Translations under genes and position numbers: made by a program
Notes under the pieces: generated by a model
The model's database searches: none
Told to the model about the DNA's origin: nothing
Seen by the model: only the letters and a program-made list of their open reading frames with translations
Assembly: GCA_037976565.1 (NCBI GenBank)
Contig: CP137670.1
Coordinates: forward strand, 18,091,744-18,155,743
Direction of reading: 5' to 3'
DNA: 64,000 nt
DNA from: Mesocentrotus franciscanus
Taxonomy: Eukaryota > Echinodermata > Echinoidea > Camarodonta > Strongylocentrotidae
In this document: positions 48,364-61,000 of the stretch, one piece after another
Layout of the letters: the number at the start of each line of letters is the position of its first letter
How positions within the stretch are numbered: position 1 is the first letter of the stretch

Positions 48364-49284
48364 GTAAGTTTAACTTAGCAACATAGCAGGACTGGAAAAT
48401 TAGTTGTCGGTTTGTACCAGGCAGCTGCTATAGTTGCTAGTAGTAGTGCTAGTTTTCTTTAGATGACATCTTAGAAACCAGGACCGGTATTCAATTCAAT
48501 ACTTACTATTATACTAATATATTTACTAAGTAAATGGCTAAGCTAAGAAGTTTACTTATCTCGTATTCCAATCGCTTTTTAGACTTTTACTTACCTGAGA
48601 CAAAATCTAAGTAAAATACCTAATGATAAGCATTGTGACATCACACGGTCAATCAAAAGTAATGCGCAATTAACGCGTCGCAATAAATGCGCGCTAATAT
48701 AATTGTGCACAGGTTATGATACTGCGTAAAAAAAACCACATGCCTGCCAATCAAGGCCTCCAAATAATTGGCTTAAGTCTGGTAGGGAGCTGTCTTAAAT
48801 TTAGGGTAAAATACTTAGCCAAAAGTTTGAATTGAATACCAAAATTGGCTAAATATTTATCCAAGACAAATACTCGGTAAAAAAGCTTAAATGTTGTACT
48901 TAAGTGAATTAAATACGGGCCCAGACCTACATTTACATGTAACTCATTTATTCTCAGAATGGTCGAAAAGAATCTCACCCTAATTGTTTGTTTTCATCTT
49001 TACCTTGTTAGTGGTGATAACATTTGCATTTAACTGCTTGACTATACTGCAGTATCTAATTCCCTTTGGTATAATTTATGAAATGTGCATATGATGAGTT
49101 TCATTCCAAAAGGAGCTAAATCCATTTGCTTACCAGATTTTGTACCGGCGTCTACGGAAAAGTGATAGTAGAAGGTGCATTTTTTGTTAATCGCTCCCAA
49201 ATGTAGGTAATAACTTTTACTCAGTGTTTTATAAAAAGTGGATTTAGCTTCTTTTGAATTAAACTCTTAATATATATACCAAGA

Positions 49285-49580
49285 CGATGTGTGTCCGTAC
49301 AGGCTGTGGATTTGGACAGTTGATTTAAGACGGCAGTTTTAGAAGTTCACAATATTTAATGAATCCTCTAAAAGTTATGTTGGACAATATTATAAATGAC
49401 AAAATAATATTCATGGACGGTAAGTGCTATTTGTTAATTTTTTTCTGTTAAATCCGGAGGCAAAAGAGCTGTCTTTATGTTGTTAAGTGGCCAGACAACC
49501 ACAGCTCCATATCACATTTCCCTTTAATAGCCAATTTTTAAATGCACATTTCTTTTTCCAATAAGTTGCAAGCCCACCTG
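49285..49580 (+). repeat. Direct repeat, right member (unit B)
   Basis: Counterpart of 16217-16480 (shared GATGTGTGTCCG-like, GTTATGTTGGACAAT, GGTAAGTGCTATTTG). Confidence 0.75.
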
Positions 49581-50054
49581 TACATGTTATATTCAATGCC
49601 TTAAAAGTACTTATACGATTCCATAATATACACATACAATTTTTAAATGGTGTAACTTTAAATAGCCTTTTTGCTGATGAATATGATTTGTTTTATCCAT
49701 ATTTGACATTTTGACCTGTATAACTTTAATTAATACAAGTACTGCTTTGTCTTATTGTTTAAATGTGGCTTTTTGTATATTTTCGCTTTGTGTGTGAAAT
49801 ATTTACTAGTTTACAGTTTACCTGAGTCATAAAAAAATCGAGCCAAACACAATGAACCCCGCCCCACCCCCAACTTAAAAAACAATATGCATAACTTCAG
49901 GTCTTATGTTGTCTACAAATGTAAGTTTTAAATGCTTTACAAAGAATAACGATTTCTATAAAATAAAAATAAATCATTTGTTATATGTTATTCGACAACT
50001 GTACATTCTCTTTATATTTTGTTTGGATTGATTGGTATAAAAAAGGCATTTAAT

Positions 50055-51085
50055 GAGAACCAGGTGACCACTCAACCTCTGAATTACATGGGATGTACAT
50101 ACATGCATATCATGCAAATTGATACAAGGTAAAATACGACACAATATCATACCTTCATAATTTACATGCATATCATACCCAATTTGTAACAAAATAAAGA
50201 TATTGATGCATCGAAACTAGAAGGAAGGGGGACGGGATAAAAGGAGAGAGAACGATATAGAGAGAGAGAGAACGAGAGAGAGAGAGAGAGAGTGTGTGTG
50301 TGTGTGTGTGGGGGCGATTTGTTTGCATTTTTCCCAATTCCTTTTTTGGTTATTCTTTCCCATTTGATTTTCCTTCTTTCACAATCGTTTTGTAGAAAAT
50401 CACTCCAGTATTGTAACGATATTTGTATCATTAAGGTTAACTTTGCTTTATCATGAACGTTAAGTAAAGCATGCATCGCTTCAGCCATTACTAGATTGAG
50501 GGGGGCTATAACTCGCCATTAATCCGTTGTGTTATTCTTGGACAAAGTGCCCCCTTCACAAAATCCTTAATCTACCAAGGTGGGTCTTAGTCTATCAGTG
50601 ATCAATCTTAACAAGCTTACCTACAGCGGCATAACCAGGATTTGATGTGTGGTGGGGAGGGAGAGGGGGGGGGGTGGTTGGGTTTCATTGTATTTGGCCT
50701 GATTATTGTGTTTGTATATCTCAGCTAAACTGTAAACTGCTAAACATTTCACACACAAATAATTTGGCAGTTGTCATTATTCAGTTTTTACCACTTTTTG
50801 TGAAGAGGTACTGGAAATTCTAGTTTATGGTGAAGCATGTAAAATCGTATGCTTAAATAGATCAAGCAAATATTGCATACATATGCAGAATAGCAATGTT
50901 AATTACTGACTACACTGGCTACACTGGTAATTACTCCCCCAACAAATCTATAGATTAACCCCAAAGACTACTGAATATTGTCATTTCCTGCATGATGAGT
51001 ACAGGAACCATCCTCTCCCCATAAGCAACAGATTAAAAAGAAAGATTTTTTTGAATCTGAAATATGGAAAGAGAGGTAAAAACAC
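50055..51085. other. ~1 kb unit B-specific segment with (GA)n/(GT)n
   Basis: Unit A passes directly from the sequence before 50055 to that after 51085. It contains GA and GT microsatellites at 50257-50310 and a G run near 50665. No element ends or gene recognised. Confidence 0.55.
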
Positions 51086-53819
51086 GAAGAAGACTAAGTC
51101 ACCTCGGATAAATGTATGGGTGGGTAAAATATGATTTGTATGGCATTTCATATTTCAATGTTGAAAATCATGATACCAATAGTGTAGAAGGGTTATAGGA
51201 TATTTGGTTTGAGGCAATTTTAATTGATGCCTGTTTACATGTGTTGGTTCAGCTTGAGTGGCTTTTTAAATCTGTTCATATACTATTATGTAGGATCAGC
51301 AATGCTGCATAATTTTGAATATAGCATACACATTTCCCCCTTCAATATTGGTCTCATACATGTACATGTACATGTAATCTGTTAGTGTTTGTAATGACAT
51401 ATGAGGCCCACTTGGACCAAGTTGTGAATGGATTAAATTCCAAATTAGCCATGACGGTATTTAGATTTGAGCTGTTGGCGATGTCTAATGTGAAATTATT
51501 GAGGCAGCGGAGACAATCGAATTGTTGGTTACTATATGTACATGTACTGTACATTCATCACGTCTCACCTTCGGATTCTGGTTCAAAAGACAGTGACATG
51601 CAGAGATGACAACTTGCTCTCTGGGACTTCTGCCAAGTTTGTGTTATCTTTCAGCTGCTATGCTTTGAAATAAAATTGAAGTAACTAATCCCAATCTGAT
51701 TATAACTGAAGAACTGTACATTGTACTGAAGTACTTTGGACTTGATTGCATTGTTAATTTTAATGAACATGTCACGACTACTACTGCAAAGCTTTGAAAT
51801 TGTAGTTTAGAATCAGCCCACAGACAATCGATCGGGAACCAACACCAGTCAAACACCAGTAATATAAATATATAACTATGAAACTAAACTCCAAATAAGT
51901 AACTAAATGAGAGCCAAAATAAATTGATGTAGACAAGTTGAAGTCCTAAAGAGATCTGCTTTATTCAACCATGTTACATTGACAAATATTTTCAATAAAC
52001 AAGTAACAGAAAAAGAAACATTACCAATGACAGCATGTCGTACGGACATGTCATGCATGTAATATGAGCATCTCTGAAATCAGCGCAAATTCTTTGATTT
52101 TACTATAGAGCATGGTGAAAAGCAAGCAACAGGCAATTTTATGGACTATAATATAGTAGCAAACAACTAACTATATTCAGATCAATTACATTACGGTAGA
52201 GAAAGTTCGTCTTTTATATAGAGTTTGCAATTTATTTCAATCGCCGCATATGTCTTGCGTCAAAATCCATCTCTGTCCTAGGTTTCAGTCAAAATTCTTC
52301 ATGATATAGAATCTGAGTTTATCAATGATTTTTTTCTTTGTATACAGGGTGTTGTTGAAGCAAGAAGGCATTCAGGCAATGTTTGTTTATTACTTGAACT
52401 TCCACCTGATTCCATGTGACTGTATGGAACGGTTTGTACACACAGCATATGCTGTCATGTTGTACATGTCACTACGACATGCTCTGTGCATCCTGCATGT
52501 CGTATGGACAAAATATTATGGTTCATTTTTCATAAGTAAAAAATTTCATCTTTAGCTGGAATCTTTGTGTTTCTCACAAGGCTAAATTTGAAATAAGGTG
52601 ATTGCAAGACAGAAGCTTGTAGAACTGAACTATGGGAGGGGGGGGGGAATCGAAGTTTTGCATGTCGTACGAACATGGCTTTTAAAAGTTTTTGTCTGAA
52701 TAATGTAATATTACTTGCTAATATGCACTCGGATTATCTTAAATCACTGTAAAACACTAATCCTATCCTAATCCCTTTTCTTGTCATTTGGAGGTGTATT
52801 TTGTGTGTAAATGAAATGGCAATACATTAAAATGCTGGGCGTTTTAATATTATTATCCCCCCCCCCCCCACTATAGCATGTACGTCATCATTTTTGGTAT
52901 TAAAGAAGATTCCCTTTTCTGGATAGTTTAGATACCTTGCTAAAATATTTCAGCATTTTCCATCTCTGAAGAAAATTACACTCTAGTCTGTATCTTGTGG
53001 TACATGCTACTACTACATTTAAAGCCCGTCTGCATTTGTTTGGCCAGAAGGATTAGACCTCCCAGCATGGTCACTGGCAGGTGGTTATCTCATCAACTCA
53101 GCTAGGCATTGTTTTCTATAGAGAGGGATCAAGAAGCTACAAGTAGTGCAGTGGGGCTTTCATCTACACTACTGCTGCATTGATGTGAAATTCATGCGTC
53201 GTATGGCAAGCATGAGTTAGGATGTATGGGAGTTCTTTCACGTCTCTTTCAATATTCATCTCATTTCGTAATGCATGAAACGCAAGGAACGTACATCGAC
53301 TATTAAACTTATCAGCCAATAGACATGTACTACCAATTCATTAAAATCCGAAGCGATGGCTTAAGTTATGTGAAACAAAGGAAACTTTTAAATCACTCTT
53401 AATTCATTTGTTAAACTGTAAACCTAGTCCACTGCCTGGACTTTTTCCGTGTCGCGCGCAAAATCAGCTGAGAAAATAACACACCCTCATCGCTAAACTG
53501 GAGACAGTCCTTGCCTCTCATTCTAGTTTATGTTCGGGGGTCGCATGATCTGTGTGGGATGCGTGTAAGAGAGGAGGACATAGAGGATTAAAGAATGAAA
53601 AATATAAAAAATGGGACAGAATCTAGACTACTGCAAACACAGTGTTGGGTTGAAGTAGGTTGAATATCGGTGAATGATTGGAGAATGCAAAATCCAGTGA
53701 CTGTGGAAATATTACTATATGTATACAAATCAATGTGGCCGTTTAAGTTCAAACTGGTAAGGTGCTTGTTAAAACAATGTTATTATTATAATTATTATTA
53801 TCATCATTATTGTAATTAT

Positions 53820-53959
53820 TATTAGTAGTAGTAGTTGTAGTCACTTAGAAGTAGTAGTAGTAGTAGTAGTAGTGCTAGTAGTAGTAGTAATATTAGAAGT
53901 GGTATTATTATTATTATTATTATTAGTAGTAGTAGCAGTAGTAGTAGTAGTAGTAGTAA

Positions 53960-54009
<50 letters not shown>

Positions 54010-54085
54010 GTAGTAGTAGTACTACTAATAGTAGTAGTAGTAGTAGTAGTCGTAGTAGTAGTAGTAGTAGTTTTAGTGTAGTACA
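53820..54085. repeat. (AGT)n microsatellite, expanded
   Basis: Long AGT/ATT trinucleotide array. The overlapping poly-Leu and poly-Val ORFs on both strands are artefacts. Confidence 0.95.
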
Positions 54086-54210
54086 GTAGTAGAAATAGTA
54101 GTATAGTACAAGGAGGTATAGTAGTAGTTTTGTGATGAAGTTGATGATAATGACAGTGATGATGATGATGGTGATGATTATGATTGTCATTATTATTATA
54201 GTATTATTAT

Positions 54211-54763
54211 ATTCCACATACTAAGAATCTTGCTCTACGATTGGTCAAAAGTAAATCACGTGATGAAAGATAGTTCGCCCATCATTGATGGGAGAAGAAA
54301 AGTTCGTTACACTGTCTAGATAGTACTATTATCTTCAGTGAAAGTGCGTTGCACCCGGTAGATAGTAGTACTATCTACCGGGTGCAACGCACTTTGCGTT
54401 GTGTATTGCTCTCCTCTTTAAGCGCTTTTAGTGTTAGTACGCGAACTTTGGTCACGCGCGAGCAATGGTCACACCACCTTACTGCATGCACTGTACGTAT
54501 ATCGTACACCGTTTGCTAGCTAGCTGTCAATTGATGACTTGTTGCTCTAAAATGACGGAGAAGTGAAATGTTTCCGATGTGGAATATAAAGCAAATAATC
54601 ACCTTTTGGTTTCAGGCGATGGCAAACTAGCACTTCCTCGGCGATCTGAATGTATACGCTATCTTTCCTCAGCTTCGCTTCGGAAAGATAGCTACATCCA
54701 GATCGCCTCGGAAGTGATAGTTTGTCCCATCATATTCACCAACGGTAATTATTTGCCTACTAT
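54211..54763 (-). mobile_element. Compound palindromic MITE pair, inverted copy in unit B
   Basis: Reverse-complement match to 21376-21932, embedded in the ATT/AGT microsatellite, a site not equivalent to unit A. It includes a perfect hairpin at 54341-54395. Confidence 0.82.
54341..54395. repeat. Perfect 26 bp inverted repeat with 3 nt loop
   Basis: Arms start AAAGTGCGTTGCACCCGG and end at ...ATAGT, with AGT as the loop. All 26 bp pair. Position 21750-21837 holds an imperfect, expanded version. Confidence 0.95.
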
Positions 54764-54988
54764 TATTATTAGTAGTAGTATTAGTAATAGTAGTATTGTT
54801 ATTGTTTTATTATTCTTTTTCATTATGATTATCATTATTATGATTATTTATTATTATTATTGTTATTTTTTATTATTGCTACTAATGATATGAAATAAAG
54901 GATTGTAAAATATCAATATTTGGCTATATTAGATAGCTTAGACAGAGACCGAGATGTTTCTGTTCACATTCTCATTTCAGTTTCAAGA

Positions 54989-55070
54989 ATGTTGAAGGGA
55001 CAGATACTAGCAGTCATCCTGTACACAGCCTGTCTCACATGCCTAAGTGAGCAAGCTGTGTTAACCTGTG
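54989..55070 (+). CDS. Gene B exon 1: signal peptide
   Basis: Acceptor ATTTCAG (exon from 54981), ATG at 54989, donor G|GTAAGT. Signal MLKGQILAVILYTACLTCLS. Confidence 0.78.
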
Positions 55071-58000
55071 GTAAGTACAGTATGGTAGAAAATATATACC
55101 AAGATTTTAACTTGAAATTAAATGATAATGTTTTTATACTCGTATAATCTCTAATTTCAAATCAATCCTGTCATTTTAATTTGTGTTAAATACAGTATGG
55201 TGAAGAATGTATTTCACATATTTGACTTTAAATTGAATGATAATTTCATATAAATCCTGTCATTTTAATTTATGGTAAGTTAAGTATGGTGCAGAATGCA
55301 TGTACTGTATAAGATTTGACTTGGAATTGAACGGAAATGTTATATTACTCGTGTAATGTCTAGTTTCATATAATTTCTGCTATTTTGACTTGAGCTAAGT
55401 ACAGTGTGATGGATAGCGTGCAGAATATGGTGGAGAATTAAGATTATACCATTCGAAGAATTACACAATGGCAGTCCTATACACAAAATAACATGTTGAC
55501 AAATTAGATCACAATTGGTCATTATGGAGTGATACCAGAAAGTAAAGTATGCAAATGTGCATATCACTTTTCCCTTCACATTGGGGTTAAATAAATGAAA
55601 CTTTGGCATACCTGTTATACAGCAAGGACTCAGGCATTTCCAATATTTTCCATTTAGTTTACCCCATAATTGATAGCACCCTGATAATCCTGTACTATAT
55701 CTGAAACAAAATATTAATTGATTATTTGGTTATCACTGGACAGTATGCTTCAGAGCATTGTTGAGATGTCAATGTTTTGTCTATCAGGTAGTTGTTTTTC
55801 CTTCCATGATACCAGGGAAGTTAGTTGTCTCTCTGCAACCATGAAGATACATTTCATTTAGAACATGTATGTTAATGTATTTGTTGAAGGCTCTGTGCAG
55901 TCTTTTGGTTTTTTTAAGCTGCATATTGTCAGTAAGAACGAGAGTCTCTGTGATATTTTTTTTTTCATTTAACCTTTATATTTTCAATTGACTGGAGTGT
56001 TGGCTCAGTCAGTAGAGCGTCCGCCTCACAACCAGGAGGTCGTGGGTACGAACCCTGGCCGCGTCATACCAGAAGACGTTAAAAGATGGGAGTTGTTGCT
56101 ACCTTGTTTGGCGTTCAACAATAAGGGGATAGAGCAAGGTCGATCTGGCGCTGCTCAGTGGTTGCCGGGCTCACGATCAATTGGGCAAAAGAATTTTCAT
56201 TTTCGGTTTAACTTAATAAAATTTGGAGTGGACTATTATTATTAGTAGTAGTAGTAGTATTATTATTATTATTATTATTAGTATTGTTATTATTATTATT
56301 ATTATTATTTAAATGTTATCTTCATCTTACCTTAGAAGAGCAATGCATATACAAAAGAACAGTTCAATTAACTCTTGTGTTTTTGAAATTTAGACATTCA
56401 ATGAGGGAAGTTGGCTTCATTCTAACTTACATGTCTCTCTGCACCCATGAAGACAAATTACATGTACACATAAGTTACTGTACGTGTGAAAGGCTCTGAG
56501 CAGTTTTATAATTTGAACACTTTATATTATCAGTGAGAACGAGAGTCTCTGTGATCTATTTTCCATTTAAAATGTTATCTTAATCTTACTATAGAAGAGC
56601 AATGCAAGTTCACAATTAACTCTTGTTTTGTATAGAAATGTTGACTTTCAATGTGAAACATGTTTAGAAAAGGACTGCTTTCATTTTCTTTGCAGATGGA
56701 GGTGGAACGCCTAAATTTAGTGGGGATGATGTCAGAGTCGCTGATGGTTACCGAAGATCTGGAGCAGGAGATTTGATTTTCCTTGGAAGTGACCAGACCT
56801 TGACTGTAATAGATGGAGACAAAGTTATCACCGGGGTATGTATGCATAAAGATAAGATCCGGACTTAATTGTTACCGTCCATGTATTAGTGTCAAGCCCT
56901 AGTGTAACAAAGTTAAGGATATGATTTCCATCAGTCGTTCTCATTCATTCAAAGTTAAGGATACATTTTTTTCATCAGTCATTCTCATCCCTTCAAAGTT
57001 AAAGATACATTATTTCCATCAGTCATTCTCATCCATTCAAAGTTAATGATACATTATTTATATCAGTCATTCTCATCCAATAAAAGTGAAGGATATATTA
57101 TTTCCATCAGTCATTCTCATTCCTTCAAATTTAAGGATACATCATAGGCATAATGTAACTATTCATAAATATCCATAAATAAATTACTTGTACATCAATA
57201 TGTACTTGCCTATTTGTATGCATGATCCAAATTTCTCTTTCATCTAAAATGTTTGTTTTGTATTCTCAGAGAGAGAGAGAGAGGGGTAAAAAAGGGGGCC
57301 GAGAAAAAAGTAATCTGAGACTCATTTCAGCTATAAAAGAATGTAAATATGTTTATATTAAATTTTAGGAAAAGGAAAGATGCCTACATTTATGTACATG
57401 TATGTTATAACTTGATTTTTAACTGTATAGTTTAATTATTTGTCTCCTTTGTGTTTCAGTATTTGGGGTATGTTACAGCACATTTGAACTCGGTTGCTAC
57501 AAAGCAGATGATGATGTGGTGGGTAATACATAATTCCTATCATCAACATCCATTTATGGTTCTAATATAACAGCCCCAGGACAATCACTCCTGGCCAATT
57601 ACCTGCGGGACAGCTACCCCCCGGAAAATTCCCCCGTGAGTCATGCAATTACCCCCGAAGAACAATTACCCTCTGGGCAATCACCCCGTGTGGTGTGTTT
57701 GTGGGGGAGTCGCACATGACGATATCTTTCCGTAGGCAATTTTCTTAAGGGGTAATTGTCATTGGGGAGTTAGTTTCAGGGTTTAATTTTCCTGGGGTTG
57801 ATTGCCTACGAGGTAATTGTCCTGATACGGCCATTTATAATTCACTGTAAAACCAGAATATTTGTGACTTGAAACTTTTATGAATTGTTATGGACGAGAA
57901 ATTATGGTACTTTTGTGAATTCGAATTTGCAAATATGGAGTTATTTTTCATGATGCTAACGATCATGCATTACACAATTGAATAGGAAATGACAACACTG

Positions 58001-61000
58001 GGATTGTGTTTATATTGCTGTTTAGAATACCTGTCATGAATATGTGTAAATGTATAATATGTGTATACGGGTGAATATCAATCACTTCTGTGTATGTTCA
58101 AGATCATTTGCAGTGAAATTGGCAAGGCCACAGGAATTAAATTTATTTTCGCCAGTGTCACAGCTTCTAAAGTGGACTTATTAAAAGTGCTATGTTGATT
58201 ATTTAAGATTGAATTTATACCTTTATTTTTGAATATAGGAGGATTGTGATAACTATATTAGAGGCGTGACTACGCTTGGCGGAACTTGCGATAGTAGCAG
58301 TTGCAGGGTCTTAGTATGTGGAACGAATGCTAAGCTACCACGGTGTGCATTCTGCGATTATGATGGTTCAATGGTAAGATCTCATTTTGTAATATCCTTT
58401 TATATTGTTTATTTGGCTACAAACTTCAGCACGAGACCAACATCTCCTGAGACTGACAGCGCGCGATACAGAGAGCCCCTGAGACCTACAGCCCATCGGA
58501 CCGATATTGTTCTTTATTTTTTGGGCCTTCTGACAACGGTTTTGATAGTTCATTATATAACATTTACTACAATGTTGATGTTGCCATCTCCTGAAGTCAT
58601 TTTCAAGACCCTATCTGAGCATTGTCTGCCAGGTTGAATTCTACATGAGATTTGGAAAAGTATTCCAACAAATTCTTTAACAATGCCAAAATAAAGTGAG
58701 TCTTGGTGAACTTACATGTATCTCTTTCCAATGGTGGCTTGTAGGTTGCTAATCTGTCTTTACATTTTAATTAACATTTAGGAACAAGAAGTAGATATAT
58801 TCACTTTCCTAAAAAGAGTGCCATGTACATTCTAGGTTTAATAACATGAAATCGAATACCGTGAATGAAATATTTAAAGAAGTAGTGTATGGTAATTTGT
58901 GTTCCTAGTTGCACCCTTGAATTTCTTCTCTAATTCACAGCTGGACTGCTCGTTTATAGAAAATGATCCACCTCAGGATCTACCTTACATTCCTGCTGTT
59001 GACGACGGGTACAATTCATGCACTGCAGAAAATATTGATGGTCAAGGGGTGTTTCAATATCGGAAGAATCATAATGCAACATTCCTCCATATTGGTAAGT
59101 TGTGGAGATTTTGATGGTACATGTATATTATAATAGCGTGACAGGTCTGGTAATCGTAAAGTGTACCAATCACCCCGAAAAATATTCCGTCCTGTTTGTT
59201 AGGGATTCCATGTGGCTTTACGAAAAGTATATTCAAAATATGAGCTTCAAATATTACAACGTACTTGTATTAATAGATTCTGCAAGTTGTACTCTCAGTT
59301 AACATACAGAGGAATCATGAGTAGACCATTCGACACAGCCCTACATGTATAAAGAATAATATACTCTTCATCCGTTAACATGTTCCAGGGCTTTTTCACC
59401 TTTTTTTGGTCACAGCACCCTGTCAAGAAATGAAACAAATTGTGTCACCCTAGTCCCAAATTTGTCACAGCAGATACATTTTCCATCACTCTGGCACCCA
59501 TTAAATGCAATATAAATACATCCGGGCACATCTGTTCGTAACTTTTGTAAGCGAACAAAAAAAACAAAGAATTATAAAACAAAAAATATGTACATTTATA
59601 TAGCGCCGGTCTCCGCCAGGCTCTGACGCTCATGGCGCTTTACACATATCACCCTGGTCGTAGCCGAGCTGCCAAAGTAACTGGCGCTCAAGCATATCAG
59701 GAAGGTTATCCATTTACACCTGGGTGGAGAGTTGTAGAAATGTAATAAAAACACACTAAATACATGTAAGGTATACCATTTTATATATGTATGCAGGCGC
59801 CTTGCTGCCGAATACATGATTGGAAAGAAAGACACTTTATTATATTTAAAACATTATCTCAAGAAAATTCATATAGCGGTTTCTAATATTTGCTTTCCTG
59901 GCATAATGTTGAGTTAAAACTAGTATATTTCTCTCACTACCCATGAGTAACAAATTGTTGCTATTTTTCTAACGTTGAGCTTTGTTTTGGGAAAAAAATA
60001 CCATTACAAGTTAAACAATAGAGTTTTACAAAGACGATCTTGCGATGGAGTGAAAATGATAAAATATATTCGGCCACCTTGCTGCCCTAATATGACAATA
60101 GCCTGGCACCTCACTGTCGCAGGGAATGATATTCTGGCACCTCCATGTATGGAGATATGCAGGCATTTCGCTGCCTGATCCTAAATGTTGTTACCGAGTG
60201 AAGCAACTGAGGAAGAAAGACACGTTATTATCTTTAAAATAATATGTCATGAAACTCCAAAGCAGTTTCTTAACAAAACATTCTCACAAAATCGACTTTA
60301 TTAAAAATTGCATTTGTTCATGTAACTAAATATCTCCCATGCCACCCCGGCTCGGTGTAAAAATGTCAGAGGTAAAAATGTCAGAGGAAAAAATGTCAGA
60401 GGTAAAATATCAGACGTAAAAATGTCAGACGTAAAAATGTCAGAGGTAAACATGTCAGAGGTAAAAATGTTTTTAAAAAAGCATGTTACAGGTTGAATAT
60501 TGGTAATGGTTGAATAGAAGGTTTATCGAAAAGATATAACGAAGGATTCTCTGCACTCATTAATTTCAGCGCTGCTTTATTTTCTTCTTTCTTTAACTTT
60601 TATTTACCTTTCTGCCCGAAATTGTGACTTTTTGCCCGATTATTACCGAGGGGACGGGGTGTATCCTACTTCGGGGGCATAGTGACCAGTTTGGCCATGA
60701 ATTATAGGCCGAGTTGAGGCTCGATGGTGTTATCATTAAATAAAAAGAAAAGTCATCACAGGCCCCCCCCAAAAAAAAAGAGAGGATAATATATCACGCT
60801 GTGAGTCCTCCGCCCCCACTTCACCGTCCCTTCTGAAGAGTGATGGACATTTTAACAGCGTGGCAATGACTACTATAAAATGTAATTTCCTACAAATGCA
60901 TATTTCCAACAATTTTACTTTCTTGTGGGCTTGATACTTTGATACTTTGATACAAAGCAGAAAGCCGCCCATGTTACATCTAATGCTAACCGCACCATCA

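Noticed and set aside
53822..54217. 131-codon poly-Leu/Ile ORF and poly-Val ORF
   Set aside because: Trinucleotide microsatellite artefact.
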